From contig CM055105.1 of NCBI GenBank assembly GCA_029204225.1, positions 49,917,720 through 49,981,719 on the forward strand: a stretch of 64,000 nt of DNA, written 5' to 3'. Position 1 is the first letter of the stretch; every line of letters begins with the position of its first letter. Source of the stretch: Diphasiastrum complanatum (taxonomy: Eukaryota > Streptophyta > Lycopodiopsida > Lycopodiales > Lycopodiaceae). Below, one piece after another: positions 34,735-46,660 of this stretch. The notes under the pieces were generated by a model that worked only from the letters and a program-made list of their open reading frames with translations, was not told the origin of the DNA and searched no databases. The position numbers and the translations under genes were made by a program.

Positions 34735-35934
34735 AAGTCTGAATTTCTGAATGGTAAACTTGAAGAAGAAGTGTACATGGAGCAACCTAGTGGCTTTGTG
34801 ACACATGGCATGGAAGACAAAATGTGCACGCTGAAGAAAGCCTTGTAAGGATTGAAAGAAACACCACATGCTTGGTATAGCCACTTTGATGAGCATCTCC
34901 TTTCTAAAGGTTTGATACGCACTTCTTCAAATTTCAATCTTTACTACTTTGCTCGTGACTCTAGTATCACACTGATTGTGCTGTACATAGACGACCTCAT
35001 AATCACAGGAAATGATGATGAGTTGATTGGTGCAATCAAGAAAGACTTATCCTCTAGTTTTGATATGACTGATCTTGGCTTGATGCACTACTGTTTGGGA
35101 GTGAAAGTATGGCAAGGTTGCAATAGCATCGCACTAACACAGACAAAGTACGTGAATGAGATTTTGAAGCGTTTCAAAATGTGCGACAGCAAGCCAATAT
35201 CCACACCTATGGAGGTTGGTAAGAAACTATCTAATCAGGATGAGAGTGTACTAGTTGATGCCACTTTATTTCGTCAATTAGTTGGTCCGTTGATTTATCT
35301 CACAGCTACTCGTCCTGACATAAGTTATATTGTAAGCGTTGTAGGTCAATTCATGGCTACTCTTAGAGAGATTCATTGGAAAGCAACGAAGAGAATTCTT
35401 CGTTATGTGAAGGGCACGATAACCCATGGATTGTTATATGAGAGGCAGCATACTTTACCAATTTTACAAGGCTTTGTTAATTCAGATTGGGCAGGCTGTA
35501 TTAATGATGGGAGATCTACCACAAGTTATATATTTCATGTTGGTAATGGTGTATTTTCTTGGTCAAGTAAGAAACAAGACACTGTTGTTCTTTCTACTAT
35601 AGAAGCAGAATACAAAGCACTATGTTCAGCTACGCAGGAAGCAGTTTGGCTAAGAAGAATGTTAGAAGACATTGGAATTTTGCAGAATAAGCCTACTGTG
35701 ATCAGATGTGATAGTCAGAGTGCCATACAACTAGCTAAAAATCCTGTATTTTATGCACGCATGAAGCATATAGAAATTAAGTATCATTTCATTAGAGAGA
35801 AGCTGTTATCTAATGAAATAGACACAGTGCATTGTAAGACAGAGAATCAGTTAGCTGATATGTTCACTAAACCTTTAAGCACCGATAAGTGTGAGTTTCT
35901 TAGAGAAAAACTCTTTGTAATAAAGATAAACTAG
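34735..35934 (+). pseudogene. Copia-2 RT C-terminus and RNase H
   Basis: After [20 protein letters not shown] a TAA (34846-34848) replaces Tyr in the KAL-Y-GLK motif. From 34852 a 360-codon frame is open: RT active site YIDD (34984-34995), SSSFDMTDLGLMHYCLGV, then RNase H with NSDWAG, STIEAEYKAL and RCDSQSAI supplying the acidic residues, and KHIEIKYHFI near the end. This RNase H is intact in frame, unlike the one in Copia-1. A purine tract (GGGAGAG) precedes the 3' LTR. Confidence 0.92.
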
Positions 35935-35948
35935 GGCTTAAGGGAGAG

Positions 35949-36287
35949 TGTTAGAATAAGTAAGTCCGAGTTTCTCTCATAGTTCATGACTATCCATGTT
36001 TAGCAGTGATTTCGAGTTTTTTACTGTCTTTGTGATAGTATGCATGTGTGCCAGTTTGACGGTACACGTAGTGTAAGTTGGGACACGCATCCCGTAATCA
36101 GGACCGAACTGTCATGCAGCGGTACCCCACAAAATTAGACAGCATATATATATCTTTCAGTCTCTTTTGTAAATACAGTTTAGAAGTTTTCTCTTGGGTT
36201 GGTGTGTGATCTCTCTTTACTGCTTATCTGTTTGATGATAGATTGCTTGCAAATTAGCTAACTATATTGCCAGTAAGATCCTTGACA
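35949..36287 (+). repeat. Copia-2 3' LTR
   Basis: 339 bp, TGTTAGAATAAG...CCTTGACA, followed by the target-site duplication CATTT. Confidence 0.95.
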
Positions 36288-37009
36288 CATTTGGCTCCTA
36301 CTGGATGTGATGTTTTTTGTGTAATGTAGTAGATCTCGACAGCTTAGGATCTTTGAAAATGGATGATGATGACGCTCTGGATCCATGGTGGATGTATGTA
36401 GATGGTGTCCAAGGATGAGAAGGAGTAATCAAGCATGGTCGTAGCGAACAATCGATCGTCACTAAAAGATGGAAAATCGATCCTTTGAAGCTATAGCTTT
36501 TCAAAGCTTCTGAATTCCATTTCCATGCCTGAAGAAGGAAGTTCCAGCATCAAAATCTTCTCCCAACAAAGTTTGTTTTCATTTCCTAAAAAGAATGCAT
36601 GGCAGCATGGCAGTAAAGCATGATATTGTGACTTTTTGTAATGTTCTGCAACACTTGCTTACATACATAGCTACACCAAATGAGGAAATTAAGGACCTAG
36701 ATTCTTAAAGAGTTTTATGAGGTTGAAGTTCTAGTTTTTCTACAAATCAACTTCCTCTGAAAGTTTCTTTTTGGTGGAAATGATGCTATTTATACCAAGT
36801 GTAGGCTAATTTGTAATGTCAAAGATCGAGTTTGCAGATCACAATGATTATGATCATTTGCAAGTAGCCTATTATAAGCAAATTGTGCTGCACTTTTGTG
36901 TTATCTTAGCACATTTGAATGTAGCTTGTGATATTATTGGTTCGATATTCTAGTAGCTTTTTTGCACCATTCAAGGTAAGAGAAAGAGATCACAATCAAA
37001 TAGTGATGC
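36288..37009. other. unassigned sequence right of Copia-2
   Basis: AT-rich with only short frames. It does not match other parts of the window that I could recognise, and no feature is supported. Confidence 0.4.
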
Positions 37010-37650
37010 AATAGCTTCTAGAAAAATGTAAATTTGTTGTTCCGGTATCTCCAATTTCTAGAAACTTGGGCATGAAGACAATCCGGCTCAAATCATGCAC
37101 AGAAAAATTGATGAGTGTTTGCCATCTTGTTTGCATGTATGTGATGATTTTTGTTGTTTAATTATATCGATGTCGATTGAAACTATGATAGCTTCGTGGT
37201 TGTCATTCATAATATTAAAAGTTTTTTTTCACCTTATCTTGGGGCAAGTTCACAAATGGCAAGGTAACAAATTGGGACTCGGCAAGAACTCACTCCTTTT
37301 GAGCTTCACTAACTTATTCTCATGAATTTATCATTGTGTCTAACTTGCCATATACCAGTTTTATAAGTATTTGCTTGATCCTTTACTCTTAAATGCACCA
37401 TAATGCTACTCCCTTTGCATGTGCCATAGTCCTAGAGCTCTAAAATTAACAATGTATACACATGTATGAAAGTTTTCAAGACATACTGATGTTTTTGCAT
37501 CCACTTGTCTTTAAGCTTAAACATGTTCTTTGTAGTTCCTGAAGAAGTCTTGAAAGTTTGAAGCTTGTGTGTTAAGCGAAGTGTTGTTCGTAGTTCATAG
37601 TAGATGCTTGGAGTTGATTATTGGCCTCCTCCAAGGACATAGCCTTGGAG
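37010..37650 (+). repeat. dispersed repeat R1, copy 2
   Basis: Near-identical to about 1230-1865. Here it joins gene C at AAGGACATAGCCTTG (about 37650), while in copy 1 it continues into a different sequence after the same words. It was therefore moved as part of different larger units. Confidence 0.6.
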
Positions 37651-38770
37651 TAGATGCGAGGGTGAGGGATGGAGTGGCAAGTTGGGTAGAGGTGGCAATG
37701 GTATCTCGTAAGGGTTGGCTTCCCCCAAGCTGATCTTCTTTCCTTTGGTCGGTGTTGACAGCCTCTTCTAATAGGCCTTTGGCGTTAAAATAGGCTGACA
37801 TGTCCGTAATCATGTGGACCAGCTTTCTTTGCTCTTGAGTTGTTTGGTTGTTGTCGTCTCTTTGGGCATGTCGCTTCCATCTTCTCCCGCCCCCAAAAAA
37901 AAAATATGTTGCATGTTGGGATTGTGGTAGGGGCTACACCTCTGCTTCCATTGAAGTTGTGCTTGCGCTTTGCTGGTCTGCTATGGTTGTCAACGTGTTT
38001 GCTTGTACTACTTGTGGCTATGGCGAACGTGGAGGTGTCGGTGTAGTGTCGACGAACGTGGAGGTATCGACGTAGTGTCTAGCAGCGGATCCAATTGAAT
38101 AATTCGGGAATCCACAACTGTGTCATCAACTATGGTGGTAACTGCAACATCTATGGCATGAGTCGATGATGATTGTTGTTGTGATGCCATATCTTATGAG
38201 GAGCTCGTGTCTTGTGATTCTTCTGACCCAGATGTATTTAGTGGAGATTGTGTGGCTGCTTTCTTGTATTTGGGCTTGCGTAGGAGCTTCTCACCTTCAG
38301 ACTCCATATCATCTGATGAAACATGTCACTTCGCTTGTATCTTGGTCCTTTGCCTGGATTGTTGTGTTGGTGGTGGTCGGACCAGTGTGGTGGTGTCTTC
38401 ATGTTGAGCAGAAGACTCTTCAGCAGAATGATCCTTCGTTTGTGACAAAGAGGACATGGGTGTCTTTCTCGATGTAAGCTTCACTAGGCCGACCTTTTGG
38501 TGCTTTGTAGTTGGCCCTTGCTGAGAGGAGGAACTCTTTCTCTTTTGAAAACCCGCTTGCATGGAATTTGTTGTAGTAGGCCTAGAAGTAGAGTTGGTAT
38601 TCTCGGCTGGTTCTGAGGGAGTCTCCCAAGCTTTTATCTGCTAGCATCAACTAGTCTCGAACTCGAGGTCAGTGGCTCAACTACTGCAAAGTGACATCTA
38701 TCAGAAGATAGCCCAATAATGTGGAGGTTTGCTTGTTCTTGATATAGTCATGGAGGCAGTTGGAAGCAAA
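37651..38770 (-). pseudogene. gene C fragment, copy 4 (N-terminal half)
   Basis: The minus strand shows the Ser/Gln/Lys-rich region also seen at 63.0-63.9 kb: FQKRKSSSSQQGPTTKHQK, SSLSQTKDHSAEESSAQHED and PPTQQSRQRTKIQAK. An acidic SSDDMESEGEK and basic RKPKYKK segment and SSTHAIDVAVTTIVDDT follow. Upstream (about 38580-38770) a second block reads LGPVCFQLPP and GLSSDRCHFAVVEPLTSSSR. Stops and deletions break it, and the C-terminal half is absent. The composition suggests a disordered nuclear-type linker, which is only a compositional impression. Confidence 0.45.
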
Positions 38771-39280
38771 CTGGGCCCAGTCATAAAGGTTTTGGTTGTG
38801 TAGTCATTAGAGAAACATAGGGCTTGAAAAGGGCCTTTGAAAAAGATGCTTTTTATTTTTTTCTTATTTTCGTTGCCATGTGGACCAATTGAAACCTTGA
38901 AATCGGGGTTCTACGTAACGTAGAATTTTTCAAATATAAATAAAATAAAAACTTTTAAAATATATTGTTGTTTCATCGGACATCATGTGGAAATACTATT
39001 AGTTGATGAGACCTGCCCTTCCAGCTCATCACTGCCCGAAGAGACCCAAAAATATTGAAAATGAATATGACAGATAATTGTGATGAGAAAATCGATGTAC
39101 CATTAATGTATCTGCATTGTCAAATCATGGTTAACAGGGATAACCAGAGTTAATTTGTGGCACCAAATAGATTAGTGTTTTAAATTTTTGCCAACACATT
39201 TTTTCAGATTCATGGCTTCTTGTCTATGCAAATTTTCAGATTCATAGTTCATTGTTTCATATTTTTGCATGCAAATTACG
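38771..39280. other. unassigned AT-rich spacer
   Basis: No gene is seen. It contains a 17-bp palindrome TTCTACGTAACGTAGAA (about 38909-38925). Confidence 0.4.
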
Positions 39281-40255
39281 AATGGCGCCATCAAGGAAGT
39301 CGTGCTCCTCAATCAACTCTGCGTTTCTATTCAACAAGACAGATGATAATGGATTATGAATGCCAAAAAAATATTCAAAAAACTCTTGGGTTTTGATGCA
39401 TTCATCATCAAGAGGAGCATTTCGAAAAAGGAAAAGGTCAAAACTATCATTTCGATCTTATTGGAAGGCCAAAATTTTGGATTTCAGAACATCATCAGGA
39501 GGAAAATCTATTTCTAAAATTCTAGTCCAACATGTATATACCCGTTCAGAGATAAATGTGCAAGGATTCAACCGTCAGGATCACAAAAAAAGTAACTGTG
39601 AGTATTGATATTTTTGATACTTTGATTTTTGTCATTCATAAATATCTAATACTAAACTTGCCAATGTGATCATTTTTCTCTTGCAGATTTATATCCATCC
39701 AACATAAATGAATGGGAGCCGAGTGGATCTTTAGCAGGTGTGTTAAATGTTATTCACGCTGATATTGGACAACTGTAATATTGAGGTAGAATTGCAAAAG
39801 GTCTAGTTGATAGTGGGATCTTTTTTTATGAATCAATGTACATTCCTAATACAAAAGGAAATTTTGGACAAATAGTACCAAGTCCATTACCTAGTTTTGA
39901 AAGTGTTGAATGGATTGTCAATGGTAAACTCGTAAGTAACTGTAAACACTCGATCTTTTATGAATAGTTTTAATCAAAACTTTATAATACAATCTCTGTG
40001 CTAATTGTAACTAACTTTGTATTAGTTTTATGCAGGTACGTAAAAGACATGAGCTTGAGGTCAAATGTAGAGATATTGGCGAAACAATCCAACTTATGGA
40101 AGAACATTGAGATTCACTATCAGCAAATACATGCCAATCATCATGTCCTACAATGCGAAATTTTTTAGGTTTTATCAATATAGAAAATTGCATTCTAGTA
40201 TTACACTAAGGACACAACCTGATTGTAAGAATCTATATTTATATCAATAAAAAAA
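39281..40255 (+). pseudogene. gene E, unrecognised split coding trace
   Basis: Three exon-like stretches lie on the plus strand. The first (about 39350-39590) reads LGFDAFIIKRSISKKEKVKT and LEGQNFGFQNIIRRKIYF in one frame. The second (about 39685-39930) reads YPSNINEWEPSGSLAGVLNV, GLVDSGIFFYESMYIPNTKG and FESVEWIVNGKL before a GTAAGT donor. The third (about 40030-40190) reads VRKRHELEVKCRDIGETIQL. Plausible introns end in TGCAG near 39687 and 40035. Stops interrupt the second and third. It lies tail-to-tail with gene H copy IV. I do not recognise the family. Confidence 0.4.
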
Positions 40256-40289
40256 TCCATAAACGGGTATAATAAAAAAATCCATCTCT

Positions 40290-41493
40290 GCTATAATATT
40301 GTCTTCCTCTATATTAGGAAGGACTTTTATTCCTTTTTTATCATATAAAATATGATCTGCATTTTGAGGAACCTGAAAGGCTGTTAAGGCAGGAGCAGCT
40401 TCCATTTGAGGGCCCTCGATCCCAGGTACAACGCTTACACCGTACTGAGCATAGGTTCTGATTAACTCTTGCCGAAATCTATATACATCATCAATAATAT
40501 ACGGCTCAAGAGTAAACTATCATCACAAAACACGAGAATCAGCATATTACAAACAATGATAGTAAAAAAATATGACTCAGAATGAAAGGAACTACAAATG
40601 AACAGAATATTACCTTTCCAATATCTACATCCACTTGGAAATTATACCACACAAAAAATAGCTTTGTATTGTACCTTAGCTAGGTAGGCATCGTAATGAT
40701 TATAATGGTTAGAATCAAAATAAAATTGGGCTAGATCGTATAAAATTCTAACAAAAATATTATGTACAAGAGCATAAACAAAAGTGAAAACAATATTTAC
40801 ATATTTCTCTGTTATTTTGTCTAGCTCCTCTTGGGTAATCAACACTTTTGGTGATGAAACCTGCTGAGGAGCTGGACGAATAACAGGAGGAGGAAGGGGT
40901 GAAGATTCTCGATCTGAGTTAGATTCTCTAGCATTTGACTCACAGCTCAAGAAGATATGGGGTCTCTTGGCCGGGATACGTCTAGGAGAAAAATAAGCAG
41001 CTGGCCTTCGAGATCCAGCCTTCTTGGGGACAGGCTGCTTCCTCTTCCTCCTAGAGGTAGTCCGCAAGTCGGTTCTATCCAGAGGCAGGTCTTTGGAGAC
41101 GCTGGCATTATCAACATGCAGACGAAAATATCTGTCCCGAAGCCTTTTGAGAATGAAGAAATCCTATGACATGATGGTGACACGCTTACAATGAACTGCC
41201 AAAAGATGAGTATCCTCAAAAAACTGGTACAAAAAATCTTTTGTAGCACCCTATAAGGCCTGCATGGCTGTCATGGCAAAACAAACATTCAGCCCAAGTG
41301 ACAGAGTGACATTCCATATAGATCGTCCAAAATGAGCTCTAGGGATCAACAATTCAGCTGATCTCTGGAGTTTTATGATCTCCCTCAGCCAGACCTGCTT
41401 CTTGCCATGCCTACGACCAGTACCAGGGGAAACACGGAAATGGGATGGTTGTACAATGATTATGGCATGGGCAGTGGATTTGGTCATGGCCAT
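40290..41493 (-). pseudogene. gene H copy IV: histone H3-like fold with C-terminal extension
   Basis: The minus strand from ATG at 41491-41493 begins MAMTKSTAH, then QVWLREIIKLQRSAELLIPR, HFGRSIWNVTL and, after a TAG at codon 81, GATKDFLYQFFEDTHLLAVH with CKRVTIM. A second stop follows TIMS. The extension is open over 141 codons (41067 to 40642): SRRKRKQPVPKKAGSRRPAA, SNSDRESSPLPPP and ITQEELDKITEK. A downstream exon carries AQYGVSVVPGIEGPQMEAAP and DADHILYD-like words. Compared with copy III about 720 bp are deleted (18843-19565 there), removing an intron and exon. The codon-81 TAG is shared with copy III. Identity as an H3-type fold is firm; function is unknown. Confidence 0.76.
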
Positions 41494-42391
41494 CATTCTC
41501 AAAAGAAAAAAATTAACAAAAAAAAGTTTGAACAAACGAAAAGTGGATGAAAACAAAAAAAATTGCGATAAAAGGGCACTTGAGATCGATACCAGAACTG
41601 AATATGAGTTTCGAGTGCAAGATCGGCACATATTATTTGAAGAAAAGAGATGCATGCTCAAAAGTGATATTGGACTAGCAACGGTATCAGACTCGAGCGC
41701 AATGTGAGAGAGCGGAAGCTTGAACGGTGAGAGAGCACACTTGAGAGCGATATTGAGAGCAAAAACTGAAAATTTTGCGAAAAAAAAATGAAAATTCTGA
41801 AGACTTATATGTATGAAATTTTTGCACATGTGAAAAGACGGTCGAGACACGTGTCATCAGATAATTGGTCCACGTGGAGTGTTCGTACTGACAATGATGA
41901 CCCAATTATGAGGCCACGTGGGCTGGGACACATGCACCAATCCGGTCTCGACGCGTGTCATTCTAGCAAGTGACACATGTCAGATCAATCATTCTAGGTA
42001 TGGCGCATTAATTTTGACCAATCACAAGTCGACACTTGTTTCTTCGCCACTCCTCCACACGTGCAAATTTTTTTTTATAAATCGGTCTTTTTCGGCTCAG
42101 TTTTTCACAATTTACGATTGCTTGGCCGGATATCGATTTCAAGCGCGCTGTTTGCTCTAATTACCCTCCATTGACTAATTTGCGCCTGGAACCGATACTG
42201 CCTCGTCCGTTATCGCATTCAAGCACGCATTGCATCTCCTTTCTTTTGTGCTCTATGTTCTTGCACTCGGATCCGATACTCCAACTTGTAATATCTCTCT
42301 CGAGCGCACATTGCCTTGATGTGCTTGCATGACCTGCAGTTTGTGCCTGAGAGTGATATTTGAAATTTTACTTCTGTTGTTTTTGTTTAAA
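41494..42391. promoter_or_regulatory. divergent H/B promoter-like region, copy IV
   Basis: This is the LTR-free version of the region at 20386-21935. It has the dyad at about 41577-41617, further iterated words (ACTCGAGCGCAATG near 41693, CTTGAGAGCGATATTG near 41740, GGATATCGATTTCAAGCGCG near 42128, CTCTCGAGCGCACATTG near 42297), G-box cores (CACGTGTC near 41848, CCACGTGG near 41871), CCAATCA (near 42018) and a TATA-like TTTTATAAATCGG about 310 bp before the gene B ATG. TACTG at 42196-42200 is the empty site of the solo LTR. Confidence 0.55.
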
Positions 42392-43909
42392 ATGTCTAAT
42401 TTTGATTTTAGTTTGCTTTCTTTTTTTAATGAATTTGGTATTACTGATAGGTTGGAGTATTTCAAATCTCTTTTTTCTCCTTTTCTTTTTATTGTATCTT
42501 CTATAACTGAGGGTCCTGGTGTGGAGGCATTTTCTGAGATATATCTCAGATTTAAGTCCCTGCTCAGTACTCCATTATTCATATCTCAGAATAAGGACAT
42601 GATTCATTATCAGGACCCGGTGGCACTTGACAAGCATATCTATAAAGCTAAGTTTGAGAGAATGTTTACCAAGTTACATAATGATTTCAATTATGTAAAT
42701 GAGTGTCCAATTCATAAGAAAAAATGTAGATTTGTTGATTTTCAATCTGCTTTTATTTTTTTTCTTTTGTTAAATATTTCTGACGATTTGAAGGCTGTTC
42801 CTCCACTTCTGAAGCTGCTTCTTCTAGTGGTACAAAGTCTGAAAAGTCAAAGAATGTAGATATACATACTTTTTTTATTGATACAAGCTTTAATTTAGAT
42901 GATTGTTCTGATTTAATCCTGCTCAAAATAGGGCATTGTTTATAGGCCCTATAACACCCACTACTCTTTCTCCTTTTGATAAATCTTTGTTCACTTTGCC
43001 TACTTATATTATAGATTTTATTTTATTTTTTGACAATATCGCATATATCGGATCTTTTTGACTTCACTGAAGCTGAGACTCTTTGCATTTTGAGCAAAGA
43101 GCTTGATGAATTTTCGGATATAATTGATTTTGATGCAGATGATTTTCTCCTTGGTGTTGACGATGTACATAATGATAAGTTTTATTCAGGGAAATATTGC
43201 TTGAAAATGGTTGTGGAGGAAATGCGCAACAAAGAAGATGATCTACCTTCTGAGGAGGATTTTCTTAGAATCCAAAATCAACTTGATTTTCCACAACCAA
43301 GTGTCTATTCACCAACAATATTGACATCGAAAGGTGGACATAATATTGATGGAGAGACAATAATCAAGGAAGAGAAAGCTGAATGCGTAAGTTTTTGTAT
43401 CTTATCACGTACTAGTAGATTCGTTATGTCAGATTATATACTGGAGCTTACTTTATTTTTTATTATTTCAGAAAACAATTTTCCTTGATGATTTTGCAAT
43501 TCGTTGAGGAGGACAGAGATCTTCTATTGGAGAATCTGAAAGAGATCATACACTGGGGCACTATCTGAAGTCCTTCAAGAATAATGAGATAAGTGTTGCC
43601 CATTCAAAGTTTCATCAACATGGTGAAACTATGATTATGGCAATCAAGGCACTGTCTCATTTTCTTGGAGGACATAATTTCCATAAGGTGCATAGAATAA
43701 TTTTTGTAAAGAAAACCATTGTGGTTAAAATTTTAGGATATGGACTAGTGAATTCCATGTTCAGATCATCTCATTTTGCATTGTATGTTGCTTACATTGA
43801 TATGAATAAGCATGAAAACTATGATCTACTGGATCTATACAAAAGAAGAAAATCGTTGCATGATTCTAAGTTGCATCTTTCATTGGAGAAAATATTGGAA
43901 GTAGATTAG
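42392..43909 (+). pseudogene. gene B relic, copy IV (most complete)
   Basis: From ATG 42392 the frame reads MSNFDFSLLSFFNEFGITDR, EGPGVEAFSEIYLRFKSLLS, LDKHIYKAKFERMFTKLHND and CPIHKKKCRFVDFQ, and stays open to 42859 with a frameshift in the Ser-rich linker. A second frame (43030-43390) has ISHISDLFDFTEAETLCILS, DIIDFDADDFLLGVDD and VEEMRNKEDD. The intron runs from GTAAGT (about 43387) to TTTCAG (about 43470). The last exon reads DDFAIR, HYLKSFKNNEISVAHSKFHQ, MAIKALSHFLGGHNFHKVHR and KRRKSLHDSK, ending at 43909. The order is N-terminal helical region, acidic middle, basic C-terminus. No known family is recognised. It is divergent from gene H and convergent with gene A. Confidence 0.6.
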
Positions 43910-46660
43910 ATACTGCTGAATTGTAAATATTTTTATTGAATATACAAAATTTTATTGTGTGTCTATAGCCTACTGGCTTATATAAATTTGCATGCTTTTT
44001 GAAATTTTTTACAATCCGTCGATTTTGTATTATGACGAATTTGGATTCTTCTGTAAAACCATTGGAAAAGTTGCAATATATAGTTGTTTTTTGTGCTAGT
44101 TCTGCCATGTTGTGTACTTTTATGAAATGTCGCTGTTGCTTGCCAATGAGATTTTTCCATTCCTTGCGATGACTATATGCTAAGACTTCCACTATTTATT
44201 GCAAAGAATGTCAAATGATGTGGTAATATGTGTTGCATGTCATAAAAAACATAATCTAAATCAATAATTTAATTGCACATATTTGTCTATCATAGTGTAA
44301 AATCAAAATCTTACTATATAATGTATTATATGATCAACACCCCATGCACTTTGAACTGCATCCACAAATTCATTGGTTGTTTTATGTATCATTTGTACAT
44401 CAGTATTTGAAAATTTATCTTTTCTCAAGTATTTCACCATGTTGTCTAACTTTTTCTTAACTTCTACTTTGTGTATACGAGTAGAACCTTCTTCCTCGAA
44501 ATATTATTTCTTTCCAAACTGCGTATTGAACCTTGGATTGTTTGCAAGAATAATATGATAAAAATCTTTGAGCTTAAGATCTTCCAATGCCCAGCTAGCA
44601 TGGATTATTTTCTGTTTTACCTAATAGCTTGTCATCTTTTTTCTTTTAACGTGGCCTTTATGTAAGCTTGCATTGGACAACACATCCTCTAATCTGGAAA
44701 TAGCTTCCTTCGTAGAGGCCTGCGGCTCGGAATTCCATGCAAACAAGATGTGAAGATATATTATTTTTTCTATAATATGCACTTCCGCATGCAATCTACA
44801 GATATGAACATTTTGTAGAGGAATCGGTAGTACAGGTTTCCAATTAGGATCTTCTCGATCTCTTGATATTCCTGTACTCCTTGTCATGTCTTTTGTTATT
44901 TTCATGCAGTACAAACAAGGGCGTTTAGAGTTAGCGCCATGAGATACATTGAACATACATTTAAATGTCTTTAGATCTCCTGCTAAATGCCATTCAATGT
45001 TGAAAGTGCCAATTCCAAGAATATTGAGTGGAACTCCCTCCATGTGATTTTTTTATGGTGGCAGGATATGATGTTCTATTAAATATTCATGGTCTTCTTT
45101 CAGCACCTATAAGTATAGAGAAGATTTTCCATATGAAATCGATATTCAAATGATTATTCCTATTTATTATGCGAAGGAACTGCTACACCTGAAATGCTGC
45201 CAACCACCAGATATCATTTTTTGATTTAACACTAAAATTGAGGCCTTCTGAGTCTTCTGAGTTTGAAAGTGCTCCATTCATGATCGTGAGACTGACTCTT
45301 TCCATTTTTTGTCCTTTTGTAATTTCAGACTTATCTAACTTGAGAACAACTATCAATTTGTTATTCACATTCTCATTTGTAATACCGTAAAAACTTATGA
45401 TGAATATTAATAACTGATTAATGTCAATAAATAGATTGTTGGAATTGTTATAAGCTAGACTTTCTCATTTCGAGCAATACACTTCATTGATATGAGATGG
45501 ATTACCAACTATTGTCTACATACCTTGGTTTAACATGTCTTTTTTTTAAAAAAGATAAAATGGTCGTGGGACTAATATTTACTTGTGCAAATGCCTCATT
45601 TATTATCTTCAACATTGTTGCATATGCTTCCCTACTGATGCTAGAAAAGTCACATGCCCCCTAAAGCAATGTAGTGTCTAATATTTCTCCAACTTCATCC
45701 ATAATCCTATCAGTAACTGAAGCCTTAATCTTTTTCATTTTGTTATTATTTAGCATTGATTTCATAGATTTAGAAGTCAAGATAGAGCCTAGTGAGTTTC
45801 CAGTTGAAATCTCATCGGCCAAATGGCCTTCAACAACCAATGCTAATTTGCATTGCAAACATAATGTTCATGAAAATGTCAGTAGAAATCAGGACACTCA
45901 TAGTATTCACAGCAGTATATAATAAGCAAAATCAACCGGAAAGTTGAAATTAATAAATAACAAAAATTTTGAAATTATGAATGAATCAAAAAGTTCATGC
46001 AATATTCAATACCAAATAAGCTATAACTTACTTGAATGCACGGATTTGTCTATTTATATGACCTCCTCTGAATGATAGATCACATATATCGTTGTTTACG
46101 AGTCTTTTCCTCTTGTTGCTTCAGACCTTTCTGTTGAGCACATTCATATCTTTAACAAGAGACAAATGTGAGATATGCATGGATTGAAATGCAATTTTTA
46201 TCTCATCATTACTAGTTGTATAATGATGCAAAGAAGATTTCAACCTTTGGATCTCCTCCTTGAGCATCTCATTTTCATCCAAACAAGTTTTTATCTTTGT
46301 AGATTTTTCTTTGCACTCCTTTGATATTTTCCTTGATTCCTCTTCCAAATAATGTATTCTTTGCATTGAATGTGCATTCCCATAGAGCATCAAATTCTCA
46401 CAATAACCCAAAAGGCCATTTTTACCATGACACATATAGATTATTAACTAACTAACCGAATGAAAATCTGGATGTTGCAATGAACATGGATCAATGGGAT
46501 ACAATGTTCCTGATGACCGTAAATCTACATGCTTTGGCTTTTCCTCCCTGTATCGGACCATATCAGAAGTTGACAATTTGGGTTGCTTTGAATTTCTTGT
46601 CCTGAGCGGAGCATATTGTGGTGACAGATCCTCATGAAGATGATAAAGCTTTGTCATCAA
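43910..46660 (-). pseudogene. gene A relic, copy IV (most complete 3' part)
   Basis: On the minus strand, in order: KLYHLHEDLSPQYAPL and LSTSDMVRYREE (46660-46448), MCHGKNGLLGYCENLMLYGN plus coiled coil (46435-46121), NSLGSILTSKSMKSML (45858-45661), a REAYA exon, KLIVVLKLDKSEITKGQKME with IWWLAAFQ (45368-45183), and MEGVPLNILGIGTFNIEWHL with DLKTFKCMFNVSHGA, CLYCMK, VHICRLHAEVHIIEKIIYLH and LHKGHVKRKK (45043-44621). The end reads MEKSHWQATATFHKSTQHG and LFQWFYRR (about 44160-43980). It lacks the N-terminal exon seen in copy III. Small introns with GT/AG borders separate the blocks. Frameshifts and stops occur, but the reading is consistent along 2.7 kb. Function is unknown. Confidence 0.62.

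Larger units (their letters stand above)
30120..36287 (+). mobile_element. Copia-2: complete Ty1/copia retrotransposon, inactivated
   Basis: The element is 6168 bp with near-identical 340/339-bp LTRs (TGTTAGAATAAG...TCCTTGACA), a primer-binding site, a polypurine tract and full copia domain order. It is flanked by the target-site duplication CATTT (30115-30119 and 36288-36292). It is unrelated to Copia-1 in LTR sequence. A gag stop, a protease active-site change, a deletion in the pre-integrase region, an RT frameshift and an RT stop make it non-autonomous. Confidence 0.95.
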
